A DNA stretch of 33,460 nucleotides from Candidatus Micrarchaeota archaeon (GTDB lineage Archaea > Micrarchaeota > Micrarchaeia > Anstonellales > JAGGXE01): NCBI GenBank assembly GCA_021163225.1, contig JAGGXE010000024.1:1-33460 (forward strand). The letters run 5' to 3'. The notes under the pieces were generated by a model, which had not been told where the DNA came from, made no database searches, and worked only from the letters and a program-made list of their open reading frames with translations. Positions 17,781-25,385 of this stretch are shown piece by piece. Both the position numbers and the translations under genes were made by a program. Numbering within the stretch: position 1 is the stretch's first letter; each line of letters starts with the position of its first letter.

Positions 17781-17792
17781 AAGGTTTATACT
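17781..17792 (+). promoter_or_regulatory. Possible internal promoter before rrp4
   Basis: AGGTTTATACTC in the 77-nt gap between SBDS and rrp4 resembles a TATA box and would place a transcription start near 17815, just before the GGAGGG ribosome-binding site. It may allow exosome genes to be expressed separately from psmA. Confidence 0.3.
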
Positions 17793-17829
17793 CACAACCG
17801 AAAACTTGTTAAGTCTTGGAGGGTTGAAT

Positions 17830-18438
17830 ATGGGATCAGATGTTGTTGTACCTGGAGAAAAGATTGCGGATAAACCGATTAAATCGTTTTACACGTACGT
17901 GGAGAACGGTAAAACCTATTCAACGGTTGTAGGATTGTTCAGAAACGGTAGAATCATTCCGTTGAACGGACCGTATTTCCCGGAAAAAGATGATCTGGTT
18001 GTCGGCGTGATCAGTGAAGTAAAAATACACGGTTACGGAGTGTACCTGGCTACACCGTACGATGCATTCATACCTGCCAGAGACGTGGTACGGAGTAGGT
18101 TTGATGTAGGCGATATAATCGTTGCAAATGTTTCAAACGTCGATGAGGTGAAGAACATTACTCTCACCAATGTACGTAAATTGGGGTTGGGCAGACTGAT
18201 CGAAGTGCCTCCTGTTAAGGTTCCTCGGATCATAGGGAGGAACAATTCCATGATCAACATGATTAAAGAGAAAACGGGATGTGTGATAATCGTTGGCAGG
18301 AACGGGTTGATCTGGATATCTCCAAAAGGTAAGGTCTCCTTAGCGGTTGATGCCATACGCAAAGTAGTTAAGGAGGCTCATATTCCAGGATTGACGGATA
18401 GAATGGCTCGGTTCATGAGTCATGAGCCGGAACTATAG
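17830..18438 (+). CDS. rrp4: Exosome RNA-binding subunit Rrp4
   Basis: A 202-aa cap subunit of the archaeal RNA exosome that binds RNA and feeds it to the Rrp41-Rrp42 ring. The order is N-terminal domain (VVVPGEKIADKPIKS), S1 domain (about 60-125, with VGVISEVKIHGYGVYL) and KH domain (about 130-195, with PRIIGRNNSMINMIKEKTGC and GRNGLIWI). The start is the ATG at 17830, 6 nt after GGAGGG; the longer frame from a TTG at 17806 includes that ribosome-binding site. The gene ends 19 nt before the rrp41 start. Confidence 0.96.
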   Translation: MGSDVVVPGEKIADKPIKSFYTYVENGKTYSTVVGLFRNGRIIPLNGPYFPEKDDLVVGVISEVKIHGYGVYLATPYDAFIPARDVVRSRFDVGDIIVANVSNVDEVKNITLTNVRKLGLGRLIEVPPVKVPRIIGRNNSMINMIKEKTGCVIIVGRNGLIWISPKGKVSLAVDAIRKVVKEAHIPGLTDRMARFMSHEPEL

Positions 18439-18457
18439 ATTAATGAAAGGTGGTCGT

Positions 18458-19207
18458 ATGGAAGAGATAGATGAATTGTTGGTGAACGGAAAACGCGTAG
18501 ATGGAAGACGTGTTGACGAACTTCGTCCCTTAAAGATCAAGGCTCACGTGTTGAACAGTGCCGATGGTTCTGCCTATGTTGAATGGGGTAACAATAAAGT
18601 GATAGCGGGTGTGTTCGGACCTACACAATGTTTACCTTATCATATTGCGAGTCCGCTCAAAGCCGTGATTCGGACACAGTATCTTATGGCACCGTTTTCG
18701 TCACCTGAGGAACACGGACGCAGCGGGCCCAACAGGAGAAGTATAGAGATATCCAAGGTGATGCGGGAAGCGTTGGAGCACGTTGTTATGGTCGAGAAAT
18801 TTCCGCGCGCTATGATAGAAGTGTATGTGTACGTGCTTCAGGCCGACGGCGGTACTCGGTGTGCTGCAACGACCGCCGCCTCAGTAGCGCTTGCAGATGC
18901 CGGATTACCGATGCGCGATATGGTTGCCGCAGTGGCTGTCGGTAAGGTAGGTGGCGAGATGGTTCTCGACCTGAATTATATCGAGGATAGTAAGGGTAGT
19001 GCGGACATGGCACTCGCAATGACACACCGTAACAAGGATATTCTCCTTATGCAGATGGAAGGTATACTTACTAAGGAGGAAGTGATGAAAGGTGTGGAAA
19101 TGGCTAAAAACGCGATCGACAAGATCCACGAGCTTCAGGTTAAAGCATTGAAAGATGTCTATGGGTCGGAAATCGAAGAAAACCTGTCCTACATGTTGGA
19201 GATGTGA
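18458..19207 (+). CDS. rrp41: Exosome catalytic subunit Rrp41
   Basis: A 249-aa RNase PH-like subunit that degrades RNA from the 3' end by phosphorolysis. The N-terminal NGKRVDGRRVDELRP is the family start. GPNRRS (Arg93-Arg94) supplies phosphate and RNA-binding arginines. DLNYIEDSKGSADMA (171-185) carries the catalytic aspartates Asp177 and Asp183. I start at the ATG at 18458, where AAAGGTGG is properly spaced, not at 18422 inside rrp4. Rrp42 follows. Confidence 0.96.
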   Translation: MEEIDELLVNGKRVDGRRVDELRPLKIKAHVLNSADGSAYVEWGNNKVIAGVFGPTQCLPYHIASPLKAVIRTQYLMAPFSSPEEHGRSGPNRRSIEISKVMREALEHVVMVEKFPRAMIEVYVYVLQADGGTRCAATTAASVALADAGLPMRDMVAAVAVGKVGGEMVLDLNYIEDSKGSADMALAMTHRNKDILLMQMEGILTKEEVMKGVEMAKNAIDKIHELQVKALKDVYGSEIEENLSYMLEM

Positions 19208-19255
19208 GTTTTGTGAACGTGTAAATGTATGTGAATAAGGAAAGAGGTGAACTGT

Positions 19256-20053
19256 ATGGATGTGTTGGAGGAAGTGGCACGTGCTACTGTTTATGATTTG
19301 ATTTCGATAAAAGGAAAACGGATTGACGGTCGGGGTTTTGACGAGTATCGTAAGATAAGTGTGCAGACAGGAGTTGTGACATCCGCAGAAGGGTCTGCTC
19401 TGGTACACCTTGGGAATACCCAAGTGTTGGCCGCTGTTAAGTTCGATCTGGCCGAACCGTTTCCTGATAGACCGAATGAGGGGATAATGTCAACCTCTGC
19501 AGAACTGTTGCCGTTGGCTTCGCCGACGTTCGAGCCGGGGCCGCCCGATGAAAACGCTATAGAACTCGCCAGGGTCGTTGACAGAGGGATACGCGCCTCT
19601 GAAATATTTGACCTCAAAAAATTTTATATCGAAGAAGGTAAAGTGTTGGGTATGTTCATAGATATATACGTGCTTGATTACGACGGAAACCTTGTGGATG
19701 CGTCAGGATTGGCTGCTATGGCAGCGTTACGTGATGCTAAGGTTCCTGTGTATGAGGATGGAGCGCTGATTCGTGACCCGGATAAGATGAAACCTCTGGA
19801 ACTGTCCGGTGATGTTACGTATGTGACGTTTGCCAGGGTCGGTGATACTATCATCGTTGATCCGAACGGCGAGGAAGAGTTGGGTGCAAACGGAAGGATA
19901 ACCTTCGGCATTCTGAACGGTGATCATGTGGTCGCTGTTCAGAAGTCTGGGAACGCAAGGTTCGCTATCGGGGAAATAGACGAACTCATCGACCGGGCAA
20001 TGAACCATAGCAAACATCTGACGGAAAGTATTAAAAATAGAAAAATAGAATAA
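19256..20053 (+). CDS. rrp42: Exosome non-catalytic ring subunit Rrp42
   Basis: A 265-aa RNase PH-fold subunit that forms the hexameric ring with Rrp41. Marks are KGKRIDGRGFDEYRK near the start, AELLPLASPTFEPGPPDE and IELARVVDRGIRAS. The position of the catalytic ED..G.AD motif of Rrp41 reads VDASGLAAMAAL, as expected for the inactive paralogue. The ATG at 19256 follows GAGGTGA by 5 nt; the upstream GTG lies inside that site. Confidence 0.96.
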   Translation: MDVLEEVARATVYDLISIKGKRIDGRGFDEYRKISVQTGVVTSAEGSALVHLGNTQVLAAVKFDLAEPFPDRPNEGIMSTSAELLPLASPTFEPGPPDENAIELARVVDRGIRASEIFDLKKFYIEEGKVLGMFIDIYVLDYDGNLVDASGLAAMAALRDAKVPVYEDGALIRDPDKMKPLELSGDVTYVTFARVGDTIIVDPNGEEELGANGRITFGILNGDHVVAVQKSGNARFAIGEIDELIDRAMNHSKHLTESIKNRKIE

Positions 20054-20125
20054 TGAAAATTCTAAAACGAAATCTGTGCGGAAACTGTGTTTTTTTGTCC
20101 GATCGATTCGAACGCGGTGGTCGGT

Positions 20126-20371
20126 ATGGTTCATCCGAATGTGAGAGGAGGTAGAAAGATCAGGAAATTACTCAACAAGGCTAAAGAGTCAAAGAAGACA
20201 GTGTATAAATGTCCTGTGTGTAAGAAACGGTCAGTGGTTAATGTGTCGTTCTCGGTATGGGAATGCAGGTCGTGCGGTGCTACGTTCGCAGGAGGTGCTT
20301 ATACGTTCACAACCGCACCGGGCGAAGAGATCCGAAGGAAGACGTCGCTCGCTGTTCAAAATAAAGGCTGA
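20126..20371 (+). CDS. rpl37ae: Ribosomal protein L37Ae (eL43)
   Basis: An 81-aa zinc-ribbon protein of the large ribosomal subunit. Four cysteines in the pattern C-x2-C-x14-C-x2-C (Cys29, 32, 47, 50) bind zinc, and WECRSCGATFAGGAYT is the family signature. The start is the ATG at 20126 (MVHPNVRGGRKIRKLL), with GGTGG 5 nt upstream. The longer frame adds 13 residues not expected for the family. It sits between rrp42 and rpoP as in many archaea. Confidence 0.95.
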   Translation: MVHPNVRGGRKIRKLLNKAKESKKTVYKCPVCKKRSVVNVSFSVWECRSCGATFAGGAYTFTTAPGEEIRRKTSLAVQNKG

Positions 20372-20428
20372 ACGATTGTGCAAGCTGAATGATTATGTAT
20401 GATCATGCACTGTGCATGGTGATGTTGA

Positions 20429-20560
20429 ATGTATGTGTGCGGGAAATGTGGTAGAACGATAAAATCTCTGGATGAACATTTTGTCAGATGCCCTTACTGC
20501 GGTCACAGAATTATCTATAAAGTCCGTGCACCCGTAGCCCGTGAGATATCAACCGATTAA
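20429..20560 (+). CDS. rpoP: DNA-directed RNA polymerase subunit P (Rpo12)
   Basis: A 43-aa zinc-ribbon subunit of RNA polymerase, homologous to eukaryotic Rpb12. It reads MYVCGKCGRTIKSLDEHF, then RCPYCGHRIIYKVRAP. Cys4, Cys7, Cys21 and Cys24 are the zinc ligands, and the RCPYCG-R-I-x-K-x-R core is diagnostic. GGTGATG lies 4 nt before the ATG, and a stop codon immediately precedes that ATG in frame. It follows rpl37ae by 57 nt and ends the first half of the superoperon. Confidence 0.94.
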   Translation: MYVCGKCGRTIKSLDEHFVRCPYCGHRIIYKVRAPVAREISTD

Positions 20561-20832
20561 ACCAGCAATCCCGCTTCTTTCCGCTTCTTTTGTTCACTCT
20601 TGAGTTGGATGTTAGGTAGGAGGGTGTTAGACAGGAGCAAGATGTACAACGGAGTGATATCCTAGGTACGCTTGTGTATAAATCCGATTAACTCATTGGA
20701 GACTTAAATTTTATGCCGGACTATCTACCGAATTTCATCCCTCATTTCCTTACGTCCTTTTGTACCTTACATCTCCCGAGTTTAAACGGTCCGGAGAAAG
20801 TAATTTAAATCAGATACGGTTGAAACATTCTC
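20561..20832 (+). other. Intergenic region: terminator-like tract and Brix promoter
   Basis: No gene or tRNA is seen. Just after rpoP, CCGCTTCTTT occurs twice in tandem (20571-20590), followed by TTGTTC, giving a pyrimidine-rich tract that could terminate transcription. Near the right end TAATTTAAATC (20801-20811) lies 22-32 nt before the Brix ATG, with no Shine-Dalgarno, so the second half of the superoperon probably has its own leaderless promoter. Confidence 0.5.
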
Positions 20833-21501
20833 ATGCTTTACATCACTACATCGCGTAATCCCGATAAAAGAATGATAGAGTTGGGTCGTCTTCTCGGTTC
20901 GGTAATCCCGTATTCGGTGTTCAGAAGACGCGGTGTAAAACCTTTTGAACGTGTTGTGCGTGACGCACGTCGTAGGGGAATGGACAGGATACTGTTCATA
21001 ACAAAAGAGAACAACAGACTCCTTTTCAGAATCATTCGGATACCGCCGGCAGAACCACGTCTCAGTTCTTTGATATCCGTCCATGATGTTTATTCCTATG
21101 GTGCGCCGCGGTCGGATGAACAGGGTAAACCGGATATCGATGTTATCGGAGGATGGGACGACATAGGTTTGTATTATGTTGACCGTGTCGACCCGGATGA
21201 TGTTGGTGAATGGATACGTATCCGTAGTGAGATGCGCGCGCGGGCGCGCATTGAGCGCGCCACGCGCGCGCCCGATCTTCATACAGATAAATACGGGTTC
21301 GGTTGCGGAGGCACCGATAACATCGTGTTTTTCAGATGCGATAATGAAGCAAGTACTCTGTTCGGTTATGAAGATAGCGTATTTAAGATGTTCGAAGATG
21401 CGGATATTGAGATACGTTTGAGAAAGTCAGATGATATTCAGGTACTGGGTATAAAGGCGTACGGTCATTCGATACGTATATCTATGAAACCGTACCAGTA
21501 G
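20833..21501 (+). CDS. Brix domain ribosome biogenesis protein (Imp4-like)
   Basis: A 222-aa archaeal Brix-domain protein, related to eukaryotic Imp4/Rpf, expected to act in rRNA assembly. The N-terminal MLYITTSRNPDKRMIELGRL and DRILFITKENN are typical; the C-terminal part (about 145-222) is less recognisable. Residues 134-147 are an odd RARARIERATRAP segment encoded by an all-GC hairpin, which looks like an in-frame insertion in a linker. The start follows a TATA box by 22-32 nt. Family placement is from the N-terminal half and from its place next to pcc1 and pfdB. Confidence 0.85.
   Translation: MLYITTSRNPDKRMIELGRLLGSVIPYSVFRRRGVKPFERVVRDARRRGMDRILFITKENNRLLFRIIRIPPAEPRLSSLISVHDVYSYGAPRSDEQGKPDIDVIGGWDDIGLYYVDRVDPDDVGEWIRIRSEMRARARIERATRAPDLHTDKYGFGCGGTDNIVFFRCDNEASTLFGYEDSVFKMFEDADIEIRLRKSDDIQVLGIKAYGHSIRISMKPYQ
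21234..21271. repeat. All-GC 16-bp hairpin inside the Brix gene
   Basis: The left arm 21234-21249 and right arm 21255-21271 pair over 16 base pairs, every one G-C, with one bulged A at 21262 and a 5-nt loop (ATTGA). Much of it is alternating G and C. It is entirely within coding sequence and encodes alternating arginine and alanine. Confidence 0.95.
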
Positions 21502-21522
21502 ATGTGGAGGAAGTGGTGAGTT

Positions 21523-21810
21523 ATGAAAGTTACGAGATCTGTAAAAATGTTGGAGACAACCGTCCGTATAACCTGCGAACCCCTTGAAGCAGGAGTTATT
21601 TACAAAACCCTTAAACCCGAAGAAACAGAAACTGATCGTGTAAAGACGCGTATTGAAAGAATTAAAAATGTAATTGTGATTAATATCATAGCGCGCGATC
21701 CGGTGGCTCTGAGGTCCGTTCTCAACAGTTATCTTAGGATACTGTCCGCGATCGCCGATGTTGAAGAGGTGGTTATGAATGACCGAATCAGAACGCGAAC
21801 AACAGATTAA
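21523..21810 (+). CDS. pcc1: KEOPS complex subunit Pcc1
   Basis: A 95-aa small subunit of KEOPS, the complex that makes the threonylcarbamoyl group of t6A37 in tRNA. Pcc1 is the dimerising subunit. The pattern EAGVIYKTLKPEE (residues 22-34) followed by a beta strand (VIVINIIARDPVALRSVLNS) and a C-terminal helix fits the family. GTGGTGAG lies before the ATG. It overlaps pfdB by 32 nt, a usual archaeal arrangement. Confidence 0.87.
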   Translation: MKVTRSVKMLETTVRITCEPLEAGVIYKTLKPEETETDRVKTRIERIKNVIVINIIARDPVALRSVLNSYLRILSAIADVEEVVMNDRIRTRTTD

Positions 21811-22051
21811 GTTGTTGGAGGCGCAGGTTCAGCAACTGGATTATCAGATCAAAGAGTTAGAGATTGCTGCAGAAGAGGTCAAGAAAGCCGAAGGTAACGT
21901 CTACAAAAATGTGGGCACTTTTCTTGTAGAGATGAGTAAGGATGAAGCCCTTAAAGATATTGAGGAACGTAAGAAAGGATTAATAGCCCGTAAAGATGTT
22001 GCTCTAAAACATATCAACAGATTGAAGAAAAACGAAGAAGGAACAGAATAG
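21779..22051 (+). CDS. pfdB: Prefoldin beta subunit
   Basis: A 90-aa subunit of the hexameric chaperone prefoldin, which captures unfolded proteins between coiled-coil arms. Two long heptad-bearing helices (about 4-38 and 56-86) flank a short beta hairpin with VYKNVGTFLVEMSKDEALKD (41-60), the beta-type signature. It is slightly shorter than usual. The start lies inside pcc1 after GAGGTGGT. Confidence 0.93.
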   Translation: MTESEREQQIKLLEAQVQQLDYQIKELEIAAEEVKKAEGNVYKNVGTFLVEMSKDEALKDIEERKKGLIARKDVALKHINRLKKNEEGTE

Positions 22052-22066
22052 GAAGATGGTGATCAG

Positions 22067-22756
22067 ATGGAAAGGGTCGCGACTGGAATATCCGGGCTCG
22101 ATAGGATGTTAAATGGCGGTATTCCAGCCAATCATACCGTGGCGGTCTGCGGGGGTCCGGGAACGGGCAAGACCTTACTGAGTTTTGAATACCTGTATCA
22201 CGGAGCCAAGGATTACAATCAACCGGGTTTGTTCGTTTCGTTAGTTGAAGCACCGAGGTTTTTGTTGAACAATCTTCGTGCCACGTTCTCTGAATGGACC
22301 GATATCGACACCTTGATAAATGAAGGTAAACTGTTTATCTCGAAACCGGATACCTTTGACCTGGTGAACATTGCCGACATGATAGAAAAGTATATTCTGG
22401 AACATTCGGTAAGACGGGTTGTAATCGATTCTGCGAACGTGTTACGTATAAATTTTGACAATGTAACAGAATACAGGCAGACGGTCCGGGAGTTCCTGAA
22501 CCTGTTGAGCGGGATGAACTGTACAACTTTTATGACTTACGAACTTCCGCGGTATTCTAGAGAGAATCAAAGGTTTGGCGTTGAACAGTTTATATCCGAC
22601 GGTATAATAAACCTATACTATATCCAACGTCAAGAGAAACGTGTTCGTGCGTTAGAGATTCTAAAAATGCGAGGCACAGGGTTTATCGAGGACCTTGTAC
22701 CCTTCCGTATAACCTCTCACGGGTTGGAAGTGTACGTTGGTGAGAAGATATACTAA
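22067..22756 (+). CDS. KaiC-like RecA-superfamily ATPase, single domain
   Basis: A 229-aa ATPase with Walker A GGPGTGKT (29-36) and Walker B VVIDS (118-122). The opening TGISGLDRMLNGGIP is the KaiC/GvpD/RadA-like entry motif. Archaea carry many such single-domain proteins and most have no known role. GGTGATC precedes the ATG. It lies 15 nt after pfdB, so it is probably co-transcribed with the superoperon. It is not a recombinase: the L1/L2 DNA-binding features of RadA are not seen. Confidence 0.9.
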   Translation: MERVATGISGLDRMLNGGIPANHTVAVCGGPGTGKTLLSFEYLYHGAKDYNQPGLFVSLVEAPRFLLNNLRATFSEWTDIDTLINEGKLFISKPDTFDLVNIADMIEKYILEHSVRRVVIDSANVLRINFDNVTEYRQTVREFLNLLSGMNCTTFMTYELPRYSRENQRFGVEQFISDGIINLYYIQRQEKRVRALEILKMRGTGFIEDLVPFRITSHGLEVYVGEKIY

Positions 22757-22823
22757 AACTGTGCAAGACCTTAAAACGCAGGATGTTTTGTTATTCTTTT
22801 GTTGTATGAACGGGGGTGTGGGG

Positions 22824-24062
22824 ATGGAAACGAACGATATTGAGAAATGGTTTAAACTCACCTATGATGAAGACCCGAAGGTCAGACTGCGTGCCGCCAA
22901 AGAACTTGCCAAATATCCCGATTCGCCGTTATCGATATTTGCTCTCTTCGAACTGAGTTACGATAAAGACGAGAAAGTTAAAGAGTTTGCAGTACGGACC
23001 CTTAAAGAACTCAAACTTAGGTCTAACGGTGATGAAGATAACAAATATTCTTTAAGCAACCTCCTTGCTCACGAAAAGGGCGAGACAGACCATGACCGTG
23101 AACTGATCGAGAGACGAGCCGAGAAGATTAAAGAACAACTCATGCCTGCAATCGAAAGTTACTATTTTCAAAACCTTAGCAAGGAAGAGGTTGAACGGGT
23201 TAAATCTATGGTCATGCCGTCTCTTGAGAAACTGTTTGAAAGGTTAGCGGTGCTGGAACTGACAGGGGACCGTGAGCAGGCGGAAAGGTTAAGAAAGTTC
23301 GTCACAGGTCAGGAGAAAGGTACGGACCGTGTTGAGGGGAAGGGTTCTGAGAAAGAGTCCGGGGAACCGAAACCCTCTGTTGGAGACAAATCAACTCTTC
23401 CGGACAGGAGAAGTCAACCGACATTGTTCGAACTTGTCGAAGAGGATGAGGACCAGTTGCCCGAAGAATACAAAGAGTATCTGGATGTGATGTCGCAGAT
23501 CGAACGGATCGTTCCCATCTCACCATCAAAGAAATCGGTTACCCCTCCGCAGGTGCATCCTCACCCGTCCCCCTCACGAAACAAAAATCTATCAGAAGAC
23601 CCGGTCATGGATTATCTGATCGGTCAGGCGATGACCGTTTACAGTCTTCCTCAAACATCTCCGAGTATGGTTAAACGCGAGATGAAACGTCTGATCAAAG
23701 AGATGGAGTTGAAGGTTAAATCTGCGTTTGACATTGCCAAACACAAGTTCAAGCACCGGGAGATAAAATCTTTGGCAGACCTCAAAGACGGTATGAGCAA
23801 CGTATACACTGGCGACCTTAAAGTGACGCTGGTTGAAGATAAATCATTTAAACTCAATAAAAGGACAGTGCACCGTATACGTTTGGAGGTAGAAGACCAG
23901 TACGGGAACACGTTTCCCGTGTATTTAAAAGGTAGCAAAGGAAGGGGGATCTACGAAGGTGACACGATCAGGTTTGAGGGCGCATCTGTCCAGACATTTC
24001 CAGCAACCGGCGAAACAGTCCTGGTGATCGATAAAAAGGGTAAAGTGGTTTTGACCCGTTGA
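22824..24062 (+). CDS. Protein with HEAT-like N-terminus and OB-like C-terminus, unknown role
   Basis: A 412-aa protein. Residues 1-70 form two helical HEAT-like units (DEDPKVRLRAAKELAKYP, then DKDEKVKEFAVRTLKEL). Residues 95-190 are helical and charged. A low-complexity linker (about 190-275) is rich in K, E, P and S. A second helical part lies at about 275-315. The last 97 residues (316-412) look like an OB fold (VYTGDLKVTLVE, HRIRLEVEDQYGNTFPVYL, ETVLVIDKKGKVVLTR), suggesting nucleic-acid or protein binding. I start at the ATG at 22824, after GGGGGTG; the longer frame begins inside the upstream ATPase gene. I know no function. Its place suggests a link to information processing, which is weak inference. 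Confidence 0.85.
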   Translation: METNDIEKWFKLTYDEDPKVRLRAAKELAKYPDSPLSIFALFELSYDKDEKVKEFAVRTLKELKLRSNGDEDNKYSLSNLLAHEKGETDHDRELIERRAEKIKEQLMPAIESYYFQNLSKEEVERVKSMVMPSLEKLFERLAVLELTGDREQAERLRKFVTGQEKGTDRVEGKGSEKESGEPKPSVGDKSTLPDRRSQPTLFELVEEDEDQLPEEYKEYLDVMSQIERIVPISPSKKSVTPPQVHPHPSPSRNKNLSEDPVMDYLIGQAMTVYSLPQTSPSMVKREMKRLIKEMELKVKSAFDIAKHKFKHREIKSLADLKDGMSNVYTGDLKVTLVEDKSFKLNKRTVHRIRLEVEDQYGNTFPVYLKGSKGRGIYEGDTIRFEGASVQTFPATGETVLVIDKKGKVVLTR

Positions 24063-24090
24063 AAAAACGAAGCACGAAAAACCGAGCCCG

Positions 24091-24111
24091 AGGATTTGCG
24101 AAGGATTTGCG
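24091..24111. repeat. Tandem 10-nt duplication between convergent genes
   Basis: AGGATTTGCG is repeated with an 11-nt period (24091-24100 and 24102-24111) in the 54-nt gap between the HEAT/OB gene and pcm. Confidence 0.8.
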
Positions 24112-24116
24112 GGGTT

Positions 24117-24755
24117 TCACAGTTCTTTGAACCCGCATCTGCCTATCACAGGCACAAACATGACCGGTAGAGCATAATCGATACGGTTACCTTTACGTCT
24201 GTATACAACGAGGTCCTGCATATATTTGGCACCTATCGGTGCTACGATGATTCCTTCCTCTGTTAGTTGCTCTTTCATTTCATCGGGCAGTCTCGGTAAC
24301 CCTGCAGTCACTATGATCCTGTCGTAAGGTGCGAACTCCTTCCATCCGCAACTCCCGTCACCTATTCTGAAGATAACATTTCTAACACCCAACCTTTTCA
24401 GTTTATCCTCCGCATTCTCCGACAACGATGGAAACCGTTCTACCGTGACTACCCGTCCCTTATCACCTACCAGTTCGGAAGCAAGGGCGGTTAACCAACC
24501 GCTCCCCGTACCTATCTCCAGAACGTTCTGACCGTTCTCCAGGTCCGCCAATCTCAACATCAATCCCACAATGCTCGGTGCGGATATGGTTTGTCCCAAC
24601 CCTATGGGTAAAGGGTAATCCGCATAACTGTGTTCCTTATAACCTTCCGGGACGAACAGTTCCCTCGGAAACCTGCGCATAGCTTTCGCTATTCTGTTGT
24701 CTATATACCCCTTATCCAACAATTCTCTTATCAGCCGCTCCTGTTTGGTTGGCAT
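24117..24755 (-). CDS. pcm: Protein-L-isoaspartate O-methyltransferase
   Basis: A 212-aa SAM-dependent enzyme that repairs damaged aspartyl and asparaginyl residues by methylating isoaspartate. The motif PLPIGLGQTISAPSIVGLML (49-68) is the family substrate-binding signature, and VLEIGTGSGWLTALASEL (78-95) is the SAM-binding loop. VPVIGRCGF is a normal C-terminus. A TATA box lies 22-31 nt upstream of the ATG. It converges on the HEAT/OB gene. Confidence 0.96.
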   Translation of the reverse strand: MPTKQERLIRELLDKGYIDNRIAKAMRRFPRELFVPEGYKEHSYADYPLPIGLGQTISAPSIVGLMLRLADLENGQNVLEIGTGSGWLTALASELVGDKGRVVTVERFPSLSENAEDKLKRLGVRNVIFRIGDGSCGWKEFAPYDRIIVTAGLPRLPDEMKEQLTEEGIIVAPIGAKYMQDLVVYRRKGNRIDYALPVMFVPVIGRCGFKEL

Positions 24756-24776
24756 GACAAAAAATCAACAATCAAT

Positions 24777-24786
24777 CTTTTAAAAC
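24777..24786 (-). promoter_or_regulatory. TATA-like box for pcm
   Basis: Minus-strand GTTTTAAAAG lies 22-31 nt before the pcm ATG at 24755, the leaderless arrangement. Confidence 0.45.
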
Positions 24787-24834
24787 GCTTTCATCGTTAA
24801 CGATAGATGACTGACCGCTCTACAGGAAACCAAA

Positions 24835-24845
24835 GATTTATAAAC
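24835..24845 (+). promoter_or_regulatory. TATA-like box for the 144-aa gene and AlaX operon
   Basis: GATTTATAAAC lies about 75 nt before the ATG at 24919. A leader of roughly 50 nt would carry GAGGGGTTG as ribosome-binding site. Together with the pcm box this forms a divergent promoter region. Confidence 0.4.
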
Positions 24846-24918
24846 AAAAATATACATAATAAATTCCCCAAATAAAGACATGAAATTTTATAGAATATAA
24901 CAAAACAGAGGGGTTGAT

Positions 24919-25353
24919 ATGGTTTTTGAGGAATTGAGTGGTAAGGGTAGCGGTGTAGATGTGCACGATGTTCGGGCAGAGCGCAGAAAGTTACATACTA
25001 TAAGAAAGAAGATGAGCGATGAACTGAACAGCACCTACTACCGTCTGTATATTCGTAAGAAGTTCTTCATTGACCCGTATCTAAAGTACCTTAAAAAATG
25101 GGTGAGTTCGGAGGGTAAGGTTAACGGAGAACTGAAGATGTTGTATGAGATGGTTAACCAGTTGGGCCGGTTGATAGAATCGCTTCACGAAAACAAATCT
25201 AAGAAGGATGCGGAGAAAGTGGCACGCATAATGCATTTCATAGAACTTAACGAACGACATTTCTTGATAATCGATAACGAGGGTCAACCGGAGATCAGTA
25301 GCCAGTTCCTTAAATCCCTTAGAAACCTTCTCATTCGTGTTCGTTCTGACTGA
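24919..25353 (+). CDS. Hypothetical helical protein, 144 aa
   Basis: I do not recognise it. The product is almost entirely predicted helix, basic, with the segments RAERRKLHTIRKKMSDELNS and NQLGRLIESLHENKSKKDAE. It has no signal peptide, membrane segment or metal motif. The start is supported by AGAGGGG about 8 nt upstream. AlaX follows after 32 nt on the same strand, so the two are probably co-transcribed; no function follows from that. Confidence 0.78.
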   Translation: MVFEELSGKGSGVDVHDVRAERRKLHTIRKKMSDELNSTYYRLYIRKKFFIDPYLKYLKKWVSSEGKVNGELKMLYEMVNQLGRLIESLHENKSKKDAEKVARIMHFIELNERHFLIIDNEGQPEISSQFLKSLRNLLIRVRSD

Positions 25354-25385
25354 CATCAAAACGCAGGTTATCGGGAGGTGGCCGG

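Noticed and set aside
20561-20832. Possible tRNA or small RNA in the gap before Brix
   Set aside because: No T-loop consensus or cloverleaf pairing was found by reading; the gap is explained by a terminator-like tract and a promoter.
21234-21271. GC hairpin as a factor-independent terminator
   Set aside because: It is in the middle of an intact coding frame and is not followed by a U tract.
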